From NCBI GenBank assembly GCA_021793335.1, contig JAJYSW010000187.1, forward strand, positions 1 to 6,481: 6,481 nucleotides of DNA. The letters are read 5' to 3'. The stretch is from Actinomycetes bacterium. GTDB lineage: Bacteria; Actinomycetota; Actinomycetes; Mycobacteriales; Micromonosporaceae. This document shows positions 1 to 6,431 of this stretch, piece by piece. The stretch's first letter is position 1. Each line of letters starts with the position of its first letter. The position numbers were made by a program, and so were the translations under genes. The notes beneath the pieces are model-generated. The model saw only the letters and a program-made list of their open reading frames with translations, did not search any database and was not told where the DNA came from.

Positions 1-873
1 TTCCCCCTGACGCTCGACGTCCCCGGCACCGGGAAGACGCTCACCATCGCCGAGGAGCCGCGGCGGATCGTCGCGCTGTCGCCGGACGCCGCGATCGCCC
101 TGCACGAACTGGGGCTCACCGACCGGCTCGTCGCGATCCCCAAGGCCGCCGAGAACCCCACGCTGAACCCCTACGCCGAGCAGATGGCCGACGTCGAGCA
201 CGTCATCGCGGGCGAGAACAGCCCCGAACCCGAACGGGTGCTCGGCTGGAACCCGGACCTCGTCGTCGTCACGGCCCGCCACTCCGGGGAGCGCGACGCC
301 TCCGAGGTGCTCGGCGCGACCGGCGTACCGGTGCTGACGCTCACGAACGGCTGGTCGTCGTCGGACGCCGTGATCGAGAACCTCGGCCTCATCGGGCGGG
401 CCACCGGCGCCGCCGGGAAGGCGAGGGCGCTCGCGGCGGAGATCAGGGAAGGGCTCGCCGAGGTGCGCGGCCGGGCGGCGGACGCGGAGTCGACCCCGGC
501 CGTCGCGATCCTCAGCAACCAGGCACGGGTCCCGTTCATCAACGCCGGCTCCTCCCTCGTCTCGGAGCTCGTCGCCAACGGCGGCGGCGCGAACGCCGCC
601 GACCGGATCGGGATCAGGCGGACCATGCCCGTCCAGCCCGAGCAGCTCGTCGCCGCGAAACCGGACGCGATCATGCTGGTCGACGTCACCGGCAAGGGCG
701 AGTCGTCGTTCGACGCCGTCCTGCGCAACCCCGCCGTCGCGGCGCTGCCCGCCGTCCGGGAACGACGGGTGCGGACGTTCCCGGGGCGGGAGGTCTACGC
801 CCTCGCCGGACGCCAGGTGGTCGCGGGAAGCGCCGCGGTGCTCGCCTGGCTGCACCCCGGGCTCGCCGGATGA
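1..873 (+). CDS. Siderophore-type ABC transporter substrate-binding protein (5' partial)
   Basis: The frame is open from base 1 to the TGA at 871-873 (290 codons), so the true start lies upstream of the window. The first ATG in frame (184) falls inside the conserved fold and is not the start. The visible N-terminal part has the class III binding-protein signature: a short strand, then PRRIVALSPDAAIALHELG and DRLVAIP (about residues 21-47). Further along come NPDLVVVTARH, a long linking helix (about 120-160) and a second lobe ending at AVLAWLHPGLAG. This is the TroA/FepB-like fold that delivers iron-siderophores, haem or cobalamin to an ABC permease from outside the membrane. Signal peptide and lipobox would lie in the missing upstream part and cannot be checked. 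The stop overlaps the next start (ATGA), indicating translational coupling. Binding-protein assignment is firm; an iron-chelate ligand is likely by family; the exact ligand is unknown. Confidence 0.88.
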   Translation, partial: FPLTLDVPGTGKTLTIAEEPRRIVALSPDAAIALHELGLTDRLVAIPKAAENPTLNPYAEQMADVEHVIAGENSPEPERVLGWNPDLVVVTARHSGERDASEVLGATGVPVLTLTNGWSSSDAVIENLGLIGRATGAAGKARALAAEIREGLAEVRGRAADAESTPAVAILSNQARVPFINAGSSLVSELVANGGGANAADRIGIRRTMPVQPEQLVAAKPDAIMLVDVTGKGESSFDAVLRNPAVAALPAVRERRVRTFPGREVYALAGRQVVAGSAAVLAWLHPGLAG

Positions 874-2507
874 GCGCGCCGCCGCATCCGCTGGTCCGCT
901 CCTCCGTGCCGCGGACGGCGACGGCCGCCGCCGTCCTGCTCGCGTGGACGCGGGCGGCGGCGCTCGCCGTCGCGTTCATCGCGGCCGGGACCGCCGTGGA
1001 CGCGCTCGTCTCCGGAGCGTCACCACGGCCGGGGATCATCGTCGCCGCGGCCGGGGCGCTGCTCGCGGCCGCGGCGTCGGGCCTGGCGAGCGTGCTCGCG
1101 GCCCGCGCGCAGACGGCGGCGGAGGCCGTACTCCGGCAGGGGGTCATGGACGCGCTGTTCGACGGCGGGGTCCGGACGGCGCCGCCGTCGGGCGCCCTGC
1201 TCGCGCTCGCCACGGACTCGGTCGAGCGCGCCGCGCACTACCGGGCGGCCTTCCTCGGTCCGACCCTGGGCGCGTTCACGACGCCGTTCCTCGTGCTCGC
1301 GATCATCGCCGTCGCGCTCGACCCGTTCATCGCGGGCATGCTCGCCCTCCCCGTCCTGCTGGTGCCGGTGCTCATCGGCGTCGCGCAGCGCGCCTCGGCC
1401 TCCTCGGGCGCCGACAACCGCCGGGAGCGCGCACGGCTCGCGGACCGCTTCCTGCAGAGCGTCCAGGGACTCGGGACACTGGTCGGCGCCGGCGCCGCCG
1501 GCCGCGCGGAACGCGACCTCGCCGCGCAGGGCGAGCGGCATCGCCGGACGCTCATGCGGGTGCTCGCCGCGAACCAGATCCTCATCCTCGTGATGGACGC
1601 CGCGGTCACGCTCGGCGTCGTCCTCACCGGCGCGCTGCTCGCGGCCGACCGCGTCGGCGACGGCGCGCTGACGGCGGGACAGGGGCTCGCCGTGATCCTC
1701 TGCGCGCTGCTCGTCATCAGCCCGATCGACCTCGTCGGCCAGTTCTTCTACATCGGCATCGGCGGGCGCGCCGCGCAGCGGGCGATCAGCGCGCATCTGC
1801 ACCGGAGGCGCGAGCCGGACGCGAAGCCGGACGAGGCCGCGCCGGTGACGGGCGCCCCGCGCATCGTCCTCCGCGACGTCACGGCGGGATGGACACCGGA
1901 CCGGCCGGTGCTCCGCGACGTCTCCTTCACGATCGAGGAAGGGGAGCGGGTCGCCCTCACCGGGCCCAGCGGAATCGGCAAGTCCACCGTGTCGGCGCTG
2001 ATCCAGGCGCACCTGAAACCCGCGTCGGGCAGCGTGGTGGTCGCCGGCCGCGACACGGCGACGACCCCGCCCGCCCGCGTGCGCCGTTCCCTCGCGGTCG
2101 TCGAGCAGCGCACGCACCTCTTCAACGGCACGATCGCCGACAACCTGCGCCTGGCCGACGCCGCGCTCGACGAGGACGGCATGTGGGAGGCACTGGAGTC
2201 CGCCGGGCTCGCCGCGGAGGTGCGGGCGATGCCGGCGGGCCTCGAAACCGTCGTCGGCGAGCACGGCCTGTCCCTCTCGGGCGGGCAGAGCCAGCGTCTC
2301 GCGATCGCGCGGGCGTTCGTCCGCGACGCGCCCGTCCTGCTGCTGGACGAGCCGACCTCCCAGGTCGACCTCGCCGGCGAGGCGGCCTTCCTCGACAGGC
2401 TCGACGACCTGGCCGAGGGCCGCACGGTGCTCATGATCGCCCATCGCCCCGCGGCGGTCATCGCCGCGGACCGGGTGATCGACCTGACTCCCGCGGGGGT
2501 GCGCTGA
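870..2507 (+). CDS. ABC half-transporter (membrane + ATPase domains), first subunit of a probable heterodimer
   Basis: This 545-residue protein has an exporter-fold membrane domain (about 15-310, with hydrophobic segments near 19-41, 54-77, 130-150, 154-172, 233-256 and 270-290) followed by a nucleotide-binding domain (about 330-545). The ATPase motifs are all present: Walker A GPSGIGKST (365-373), Q-loop Q413 in VVEQR, signature LSGGQ (469-473), Walker B VLLLDE with catalytic E494, D-loop SQVD and switch histidine H525. The start is the ATG of the ATGA overlap with the binding-protein gene. No strong Shine-Dalgarno is visible, so coupling probably drives initiation. The next gene encodes a matching half-transporter, so the pair is expected to form an inner-membrane heterodimer. 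Known relatives with this architecture include IrtAB and YbtPQ (siderophore import) and CydDC (thiol export). The adjacent binding protein favours import, which is an inference. Confidence 0.87.
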   Translation: MSAPPHPLVRSSVPRTATAAAVLLAWTRAAALAVAFIAAGTAVDALVSGASPRPGIIVAAAGALLAAAASGLASVLAARAQTAAEAVLRQGVMDALFDGGVRTAPPSGALLALATDSVERAAHYRAAFLGPTLGAFTTPFLVLAIIAVALDPFIAGMLALPVLLVPVLIGVAQRASASSGADNRRERARLADRFLQSVQGLGTLVGAGAAGRAERDLAAQGERHRRTLMRVLAANQILILVMDAAVTLGVVLTGALLAADRVGDGALTAGQGLAVILCALLVISPIDLVGQFFYIGIGGRAAQRAISAHLHRRREPDAKPDEAAPVTGAPRIVLRDVTAGWTPDRPVLRDVSFTIEEGERVALTGPSGIGKSTVSALIQAHLKPASGSVVVAGRDTATTPPARVRRSLAVVEQRTHLFNGTIADNLRLADAALDEDGMWEALESAGLAAEVRAMPAGLETVVGEHGLSLSGGQSQRLAIARAFVRDAPVLLLDEPTSQVDLAGEAAFLDRLDDLAEGRTVLMIAHRPAAVIAADRVIDLTPAGVR

Positions 2508-4204
2508 TGACCACGCGACGTGACCTCGCCCGCTGGCTCGTCCGGCACACCCGTCCACTGCTGTGGCCCCTGGGCGTCGCGACCGCCGCGCGCATCCTCG
2601 GCGACCTCCTGAACGTGGCCGTGCTGCTCGTCGCCGCCGGAGGCCTCGCCGAAGCCATGAGCGGCGACGCGGTCGCGCTGCGGCCCCTCGCGTTCACGCT
2701 CATCGCGCTGAGCCTCACCAAGGCGGGGCTCCGGTACATCGAGCACTACGCCGGGCACTGGGTGGCGTTCGCGGCCCTGCAACGGCTCCGCGAACTGCTG
2801 TTCCGGAGCCTCATCCCGCAGGCCCCCGCGGCCACCACGGGCAAGGCGTCGGCGGAGCTGACGGCGCGCGCGACGGAGGACATCGACCGCATCGAGGTGT
2901 TCTTCGCGCACACGATCCCGCCCGTGGCCGCCTCGATCGCGGTACCGGGCGTCGCACTGAGCTGGTTCGCCGCCGCGGTCGCCCCTCTCCCCGCCCTGCT
3001 CATCGCCGGGCCGCTCACGCTCGCGCTGCTGCTGCCGTTCGCCGCCGCACCGCGCACCGCGGCGGCGTCCCGGGACGAACTCGCCGCCCGCGGCGACGTG
3101 TCGGTGCACGTCGCCGACGACGCGCAGGGACTGCGCGAGATCCTCGCGTTCGACGCGCGCGGCCTGCGCGACGATGAACGGCGTCGCCGCGAAGCCCGGG
3201 TGCGTCGCGCCCGCCTCCGCACCGGACGGCTGCTCGCCGCGCGCGAGACGGCCGAGCGACTGCTCTGGGGCGCCGCCCTGCTGCTCGTCGTCGCGTTCGC
3301 CGGCGACGCACAGACCACGATCACGGCGATCGCCCTGCTCGCCGGACTCTGGCTCGGCGGCGCCGGCACCGACGACTTCGCGACCGGGCTCGACGCCGCG
3401 CTCGCCGCCTGCGACCGCGTGCGCCGCGTGGTGGACGCGCCGCCGGCGGTGCCGGACTCCGGAACGTCCACACTCCCCGGCGAAGGCCCGCTGGCGGTCC
3501 GGCTGGACGACGTCTCCTTCACCTACCCCGGGAACGGAGTGCAGGCCCTGAAGCACGTCGACCTGCGGATCGAGGCCGGTGGCTGGCTGCGGCTGGCCGG
3601 AGTCTCCGGAAGCGGCAAGTCGACGGTGGCGGCGCTGCTGCTGCGCGCCCATGACGTCGACGGCGGCCGGGTGCTGCTCGACGGTGTTCCGGTGAAGAAC
3701 GTGCCTTTGGCGGTGCTGCGCCGGGCGGTCGCCGTGGTGGAACAGCGTCCGGTCCTGTTCCCCGGCACGGTGGCGGACAACCTGCGGCTCGCACGTCCGG
3801 ACGCGGCGGACGCCGAACTGCACGAGGCACTGCACACCGCCGCGCTCGACGGCGCGGCGCTGCCGGACGGGCTGCGCACGCCGGTCGGGGAGCGCGGTTC
3901 GACGCTGTCCGGCGGCCAGCTGCAACGACTCGCGCTGGCACGCGCCCTGGTCGCCCGCCCGCGGGTCCTCGTCCTGGACGAATCGCTGAGCGCCCTCGAC
4001 GAGGCGACCGCACACACGGTACGCGCACGGCTCGCCGCGATGCCGCGGCGCCCCACGGTGCTCGAGATCACGCACCGGGTGGACCTGCTACCGGACGACG
4101 CCCCAGTGGCCGTGATCGACCGCGGCACCGTCGTCGAACAAGGGACGGCGTCCACGCTCCGCAACGCCCACGGCCCCTTCACCCGCCTCAGCGCCCGCCT
4201 ATGA
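2507..4204 (+). CDS. ABC half-transporter, second subunit of the probable heterodimer
   Basis: The start is the ATG at 2507-2509, overlapping the previous stop by one base (TGATG), with a G-rich run at 2495-2500 as a possible weak ribosome-binding site. The same frame stays open upstream to 944, but that stretch is arginine-rich out-of-frame translation of the previous gene and is excluded. The 565 residues comprise a membrane domain (about 15-305) and an ATPase domain (about 328-565). Motifs seen: Walker A GVSGSGKST (365-373), Q413, LSGGQ (467-471), Walker B VLVLDE with E492, D-loop SALD and H523 in ITHR. The usual DEP after Walker B is DES here. The N-terminal part, with YIEHYAGHWVAFAALQRLR (about 77-95), recalls CydC-type subunits, so a thiol-exporter role cannot be excluded. 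Both catalytic glutamates are kept, so neither ATP site looks degenerate. It is the last gene of the coupled set. Confidence 0.87.
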   Translation: MTTRRDLARWLVRHTRPLLWPLGVATAARILGDLLNVAVLLVAAGGLAEAMSGDAVALRPLAFTLIALSLTKAGLRYIEHYAGHWVAFAALQRLRELLFRSLIPQAPAATTGKASAELTARATEDIDRIEVFFAHTIPPVAASIAVPGVALSWFAAAVAPLPALLIAGPLTLALLLPFAAAPRTAAASRDELAARGDVSVHVADDAQGLREILAFDARGLRDDERRRREARVRRARLRTGRLLAARETAERLLWGAALLLVVAFAGDAQTTITAIALLAGLWLGGAGTDDFATGLDAALAACDRVRRVVDAPPAVPDSGTSTLPGEGPLAVRLDDVSFTYPGNGVQALKHVDLRIEAGGWLRLAGVSGSGKSTVAALLLRAHDVDGGRVLLDGVPVKNVPLAVLRRAVAVVEQRPVLFPGTVADNLRLARPDAADAELHEALHTAALDGAALPDGLRTPVGERGSTLSGGQLQRLALARALVARPRVLVLDESLSALDEATAHTVRARLAAMPRRPTVLEITHRVDLLPDDAPVAVIDRGTVVEQGTASTLRNAHGPFTRLSARL

Positions 4205-4209
4205 CCACA

Positions 4210-4227
4210 GCCCCCCGGCGCGGGGGC
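4210..4227 (+). terminator. GC-only hairpin just after the transporter operon
   Basis: Six perfect base pairs, GCCCCC (4210-4215) with GGGGGC (4222-4227), enclose a six-base loop, starting five bases after the final transporter stop. No T-tract follows. Actinomycete terminators often lack one, but the stem is short, so this is a weak candidate alone and better seen as the first of two tandem hairpins. Confidence 0.35.
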
Positions 4228-4233
4228 AGTACC

Positions 4234-4254
4234 ACGACGCAGAGCATGCGTCGT
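4234..4254 (+). terminator. Perfect 8-bp hairpin, probable terminator of the transporter operon
   Basis: ACGACGCA (4234-4241) and TGCGTCGT (4247-4254) are exact reverse complements separated by five bases. The stem sits about 30 bases after the last transporter codon and six bases after another hairpin. There is no T-run, so factor-independent termination is inferred from position and stem quality. Being symmetrical, it could also stop transcripts arriving from the insertion sequence on the opposite strand. Confidence 0.5.
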
Positions 4255-4354
4255 AGAAGCCCCGCGATGCCGACACCTCACCGAGGCGCTCGACCATTCG
4301 CCGTCTCGATCAGAACCGCCATCTCACCGGCGAGCGCAGACGTCGTGGCGACGG

Positions 4355-4381
4355 GGGAGTGTCAAGTTAACGGTGTAACTC
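4355..4381 (+). repeat. Left terminal inverted repeat of the IS256-family element
   Basis: The inner part GGTGTAACTC (4372-4381) matches the reverse complement of the right end exactly. Over the full 27 bases about 20 match, with mismatches grouped at 4358-4359, 4363-4365 and 4369-4370. It lies 13 bases beyond the transposase stop codon. Confidence 0.75.
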
Positions 4382-4394
4382 GATCTTGTGGGTT

Positions 4395-5693
4395 CTAGTG
4401 GTGGTTGGCTGACAGGCGGCCTTCGAAGGCGATGTCGAAGGCGTTGAGTGCGGGCTTCCAGCGGCTGATCCAGCGTTTCTGGCCTTTGCCGGTGGGGTCC
4501 AGGCTCATTATGGCGAGGTAGACGCACTTGAGGGCGGCCTGCTCGTTGGGGAAGTGCCCGCGGGCCTTGACCGCGCGGCGGATGCGGGCGTTGACGCTCT
4601 CGATCGCGTTGGTGGAGCACACCACCCGGCGGATCTCGGCGTCGAACTGCAGGAACGGCACGAACTCGGCCCAGGCGTTCTCCCACAGTCGCACGATCGC
4701 CGGGTACTTTTCGCCCCAGGTCTCGGCGAACTCCAGGAACCGGTCCTCGGCCGCCTGGGCGGTCGGTGCGGTGTAGACCGGCTTGAGTGCCTTGGCGACG
4801 GCGTCCCAGTGCTGGCGGGCGGCGTAGCGGAAGGTGTTGCGCAGCAGGTGGATGACGCAGGTCTGGGTGAGTGCCCGCGGCCAGACGGTCTCGATCGCGT
4901 CCGGCAGGCCGCTCAGCCCGTCGCACACGACCATGCACACGTCGGCCACGCCGCGGTTGCGGATCTCGGTGAGGACCTGCAGCCAGTACTTGGCGCCCTC
5001 GCCGCCGTCGCCGGCCCACAGCCCCAGGATGTCGCGCCTGCCGTCGACGGTGACGGCCAGCGCCACGTAGATCGGCCGGTTGGCGACCTGCCCATCGCGG
5101 ATCTTGACGTTGATCGCATCGATGAAGATCACCGGATACACGCTGTCGAGCGGCCGGTTCTGCCACTCGGCCATCCCGTCGATGACCTTGTCGGTGATGG
5201 TGGAGATGGTCTGCTTGGACACCTGTGTGCCATAGACATCGGCCAGGTGCGCCGAGATTTCTCCGTGCGTGAGGCCCTTGGCGCTCAACGACAGCACCAT
5301 CTCATCCACCCCGGTCAGCCGCCGCTGCCGCTTACGGACGATCTTCGGCTCGAACGAGGCGTCCCGGTCCCGCGGCACGTCGATCTCGACCGGCCCGACC
5401 TCGGTGACCACAGTCTTGGACCGGTGCCCGTTGCGGGCGTTACCGCCCACCCCGCCTTCAGCACGTTCGTGCCGGTCACGGCCGAGATGGTCGGTGATCT
5501 CGCCCTCCAGCGCCGACTCCAGCACCCGCTTGGTCAGTTGCTGCAGCAGACCGCCCTGGCCGGTCAGCTCCAGCCCCTGCTCACGAGCCTGGGCGACCAA
5601 CCGGCCGACCAGCTCCTGATCCACACCGACCGCCGCAGCGGCCGACTCGTCGGACTCGGCCACCACGGCCTCCGTCATCGCATCGGTTGTCAT
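4395..5693 (-). CDS. IS256-family transposase (Transposase_mut, DDE type)
   Basis: A 432-residue protein, the normal full length for the family, which catalyses cut-and-copy movement of the element by acting on its terminal repeats. The catalytic triad is visible: D192 in FIDAINVKIRDG, D258 in VCDGLSGLPDAI and E365 in STNAIESVNARIRR. The CxxH motif typical of the family (C279, H282 in TCVIHLLRN) lies between the second D and the E. The N-terminal part has the family features ESALEGEITDHLG (about 59-71) and the NARNGHRSKTV stretch (85-95), followed by PRDRDASFEP and a helix-turn-helix-like LTHGEISAHLADVYG. The start is the ATG at 5691-5693, preceded by AAGGAG (5703-5708) nine bases away. That site is enclosed in a predicted stem-loop. 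No frameshift or internal stop is seen, so the gene looks functional. Confidence 0.95.
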   Translation of the reverse strand: MTTDAMTEAVVAESDESAAAAVGVDQELVGRLVAQAREQGLELTGQGGLLQQLTKRVLESALEGEITDHLGRDRHERAEGGVGGNARNGHRSKTVVTEVGPVEIDVPRDRDASFEPKIVRKRQRRLTGVDEMVLSLSAKGLTHGEISAHLADVYGTQVSKQTISTITDKVIDGMAEWQNRPLDSVYPVIFIDAINVKIRDGQVANRPIYVALAVTVDGRRDILGLWAGDGGEGAKYWLQVLTEIRNRGVADVCMVVCDGLSGLPDAIETVWPRALTQTCVIHLLRNTFRYAARQHWDAVAKALKPVYTAPTAQAAEDRFLEFAETWGEKYPAIVRLWENAWAEFVPFLQFDAEIRRVVCSTNAIESVNARIRRAVKARGHFPNEQAALKCVYLAIMSLDPTGKGQKRWISRWKPALNAFDIAFEGRLSANHH

Positions 5694-6342
5694 CAGATGT
5701 CACTCCTTGATCAGGAGTTACACCGAAAACCGTACAGACCCTGGCTGTACCGGTAGCTACTGCGATTATCTGAGCACCACCTTTACGGGCAGCCTCAACG
5801 TCGCTTACAGTGTCGCCGATTATGTAGGTGTTCTCTCGGGTATAGGTGTGGCCTGTTCGGGTGGTGGCTCGGGCTTGGGCTAGGGGGACTAGGTTCGGGC
5901 GTTCGGAGTCGTCTGTGCCGTAGGCGCCGATCTCTAGGTCTAGGTAGTGGGCCAGGTCGAAGACCTCTAGCTTGACGATTGCTGAGGGCTTGGGGTTGCC
6001 GGTGAGGACGGTTTGGGTGATGTGCGGCAGCTCGGCGAAGGCTTGTAGGACTTCGCGGGCTCCTGGGAGCGCTCGGCCTCGGCGGCGCATCTCGTCGGCT
6101 CGGGCTCGGTAGCCGGCGGCCTGGGCCTCGACGAACTTGGGGAAGTAGTCGCCTGGGTCCTCGATGTCGTAGAGGGCCAGGGTTTCGCGGAAGATGACCT
6201 GTTCGGTGCGGCCGGTGACGTCGGCCATGCGGTCGATGCGGTGGCCGGTGACCTGCTCGAACGCGTCCTTGAAGACTTCGCTGCCTACGCCGCCGGTTTC
6301 TATGAGCGTGTGGTCGATGTCCCAGAGGATGAGCTTGTGCAC
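5581..6342 (-). CDS. HAD-superfamily hydrolase, C-terminus lost at the insertion sequence (chimeric, probably a pseudogene)
   Basis: The start is the GTG at 6340-6342, with GAAGGGAC (6351-6358) eight bases upstream. The first 200 residues form a HAD phosphatase of the phosphoglycolate-phosphatase-like group. Motif I is WDIDHTLI (D8 and D10), then a helical cap (about 17-90), motif II LTGN (T114), motif III lysine K124, and motif IV IIGDTVSDVEAA (D177 and D181). The protein should continue for perhaps 20-30 residues after ATGTA (196-200). Instead codon 201 crosses the insertion-sequence edge, and the frame reads 53 arginine- and glycine-rich codons of element DNA, overlapping the transposase gene in another frame, to a stop at 5581. 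All catalytic motifs remain, but the last strand and helix of the Rossmann core are missing, so activity is doubtful. Substrate unknown. Codons such as CTA, CGA, ATA and ACA are frequent, unlike the transporter genes. Confidence 0.8.
   Translation of the reverse strand: MHKLILWDIDHTLIETGGVGSEVFKDAFEQVTGHRIDRMADVTGRTEQVIFRETLALYDIEDPGDYFPKFVEAQAAGYRARADEMRRRGRALPGAREVLQAFAELPHITQTVLTGNPKPSAIVKLEVFDLAHYLDLEIGAYGTDDSERPNLVPLAQARATTRTGHTYTRENTYIIGDTVSDVEAARKGGAQIIAVATGTARVCTVFGVTPDQGVTSDDNRCDDGGRGGRVRRVGRCGGRCGSGAGRPVGRPGS
5696..5724 (-). promoter_or_regulatory. Stem-loop covering the transposase ribosome-binding site
   Basis: On the minus strand GGTGTAACTCCT (5724-5713) pairs with AGGAGTGACATC (5707-5696) around a five-base loop GATCA. 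Eleven of twelve positions pair, including one G-U, with a single A-G mismatch. The AGGAG of the Shine-Dalgarno is wholly inside the stem. Insertion sequences such as IS10 and IS50 use similar hairpins to block translation from transcripts entering from outside; that role here is inferred. Confidence 0.6.
5715..5741 (-). repeat. Right terminal inverted repeat of the IS256-family element
   Basis: Read on the minus strand it runs GGGTCTGTACGG and then TTTTCGGTGTAACTC, sharing GGG, TGT, GTT and the inner 11-base block CGGTGTAACTC with the left end. Its inner half also forms the upstream arm of the hairpin that covers the transposase ribosome-binding site. Confidence 0.75.
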
Positions 6343-6431
6343 GCTGTTGTGTCCCTTCGCGGGCTGCGCTTGTGGGGTGTGGCTGCCTACGCTGGTCGGT
6401 GCCTAGTCTCCCCTCTCCTCCGGGAGTGAAC
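6343..6431. promoter_or_regulatory. Divergent intergenic region between the HAD gene and the regulator
   Basis: These 89 bases separate two genes transcribed away from each other, so promoters in both directions are expected here. A TAGTCT at 6404-6409 and a TACGCT at 6388-6393 fit a loose actinobacterial -10 pattern for the plus-strand gene, but no convincing -35 box is correctly spaced for either. The minus-strand gene's ribosome-binding site is at 6351-6358 and the plus-strand gene's GGGAG is at 6422-6426. Confidence 0.4.

Larger units (their letters stand above)
4205..4354. other. Short gene-free spacer between transporter operon and insertion sequence
   Basis: These 150 bases hold the two hairpins and no convincing gene. 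A plus-strand frame beginning with the ATG at 4201 overlaps the transporter stop, but it would run into the insertion sequence and has no recognisable protein features. On the minus strand, codons from 4352 down to a TGA at 4278-4280 read as a plausible protein tail, which may be a remnant of a gene cut at the insertion-sequence boundary. Confidence 0.5.
4355..5741 (-). mobile_element. IS256-family insertion sequence, apparently complete
   Basis: About 1387 bases, bounded by imperfect inverted repeats (4355-4381 and 5715-5741) and containing a single intact transposase gene on the minus strand. Size, one-gene layout and transposase family fit IS256 elements. The outer edge is uncertain by about five bases: the repeats can be taken to begin at TGT (4360 and 5736) or at GGG (4355 and 5741). 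IS256 elements normally create 8-9 bp target duplications, but the flanks (GGCGACGG on the left, TGGCTGTA on the right) do not match under either choice. The right end lies inside a HAD hydrolase gene. The transposase frame and both ends are preserved, so the element may still be active. Confidence 0.85.

Noticed and set aside
184..186. ATG as start of the substrate-binding protein
   Set aside because: The 61 codons before it encode the conserved N-terminal lobe of the binding-protein fold, so the gene must start upstream of the window.
944..2506. Open plus-strand frame upstream of and in frame with the second half-transporter, which would give a 1086-residue protein
   Set aside because: The translation of this part is arginine-, glycine- and alanine-rich with no domains, and it overlaps the well-supported first half-transporter in another frame. 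The real start is the coupled ATG at 2507.
1748..4075. Very long minus-strand open frame opposite both transporter genes
   Set aside because: High third-position GC keeps antisense frames open. The translation has low-complexity arginine-rich composition and no recognisable motifs.
4201..4398. 65-residue plus-strand frame whose ATG overlaps the transporter stop
   Set aside because: It contains both terminator-like hairpins, runs into the left end of the insertion sequence and shows no protein-like features. The overlap alone is weak evidence.
5715..5741. Right IS repeat as part of a rho-independent terminator of the HAD gene
   Set aside because: The stem found here covers the transposase ribosome-binding site and is followed by coding sequence, not a T-tract, so translational control fits better.
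4554..5756. 400-residue plus-strand frame opposite the transposase
   Set aside because: It is the antisense of an intact, motif-complete transposase and ends only after leaving the element. No domain is seen in it.
6241..6429. Short plus-strand frames opposite the start of the HAD gene
   Set aside because: They overlap the coding DNA of the well-supported HAD N-terminus, lack ribosome-binding sites and show no recognisable features.
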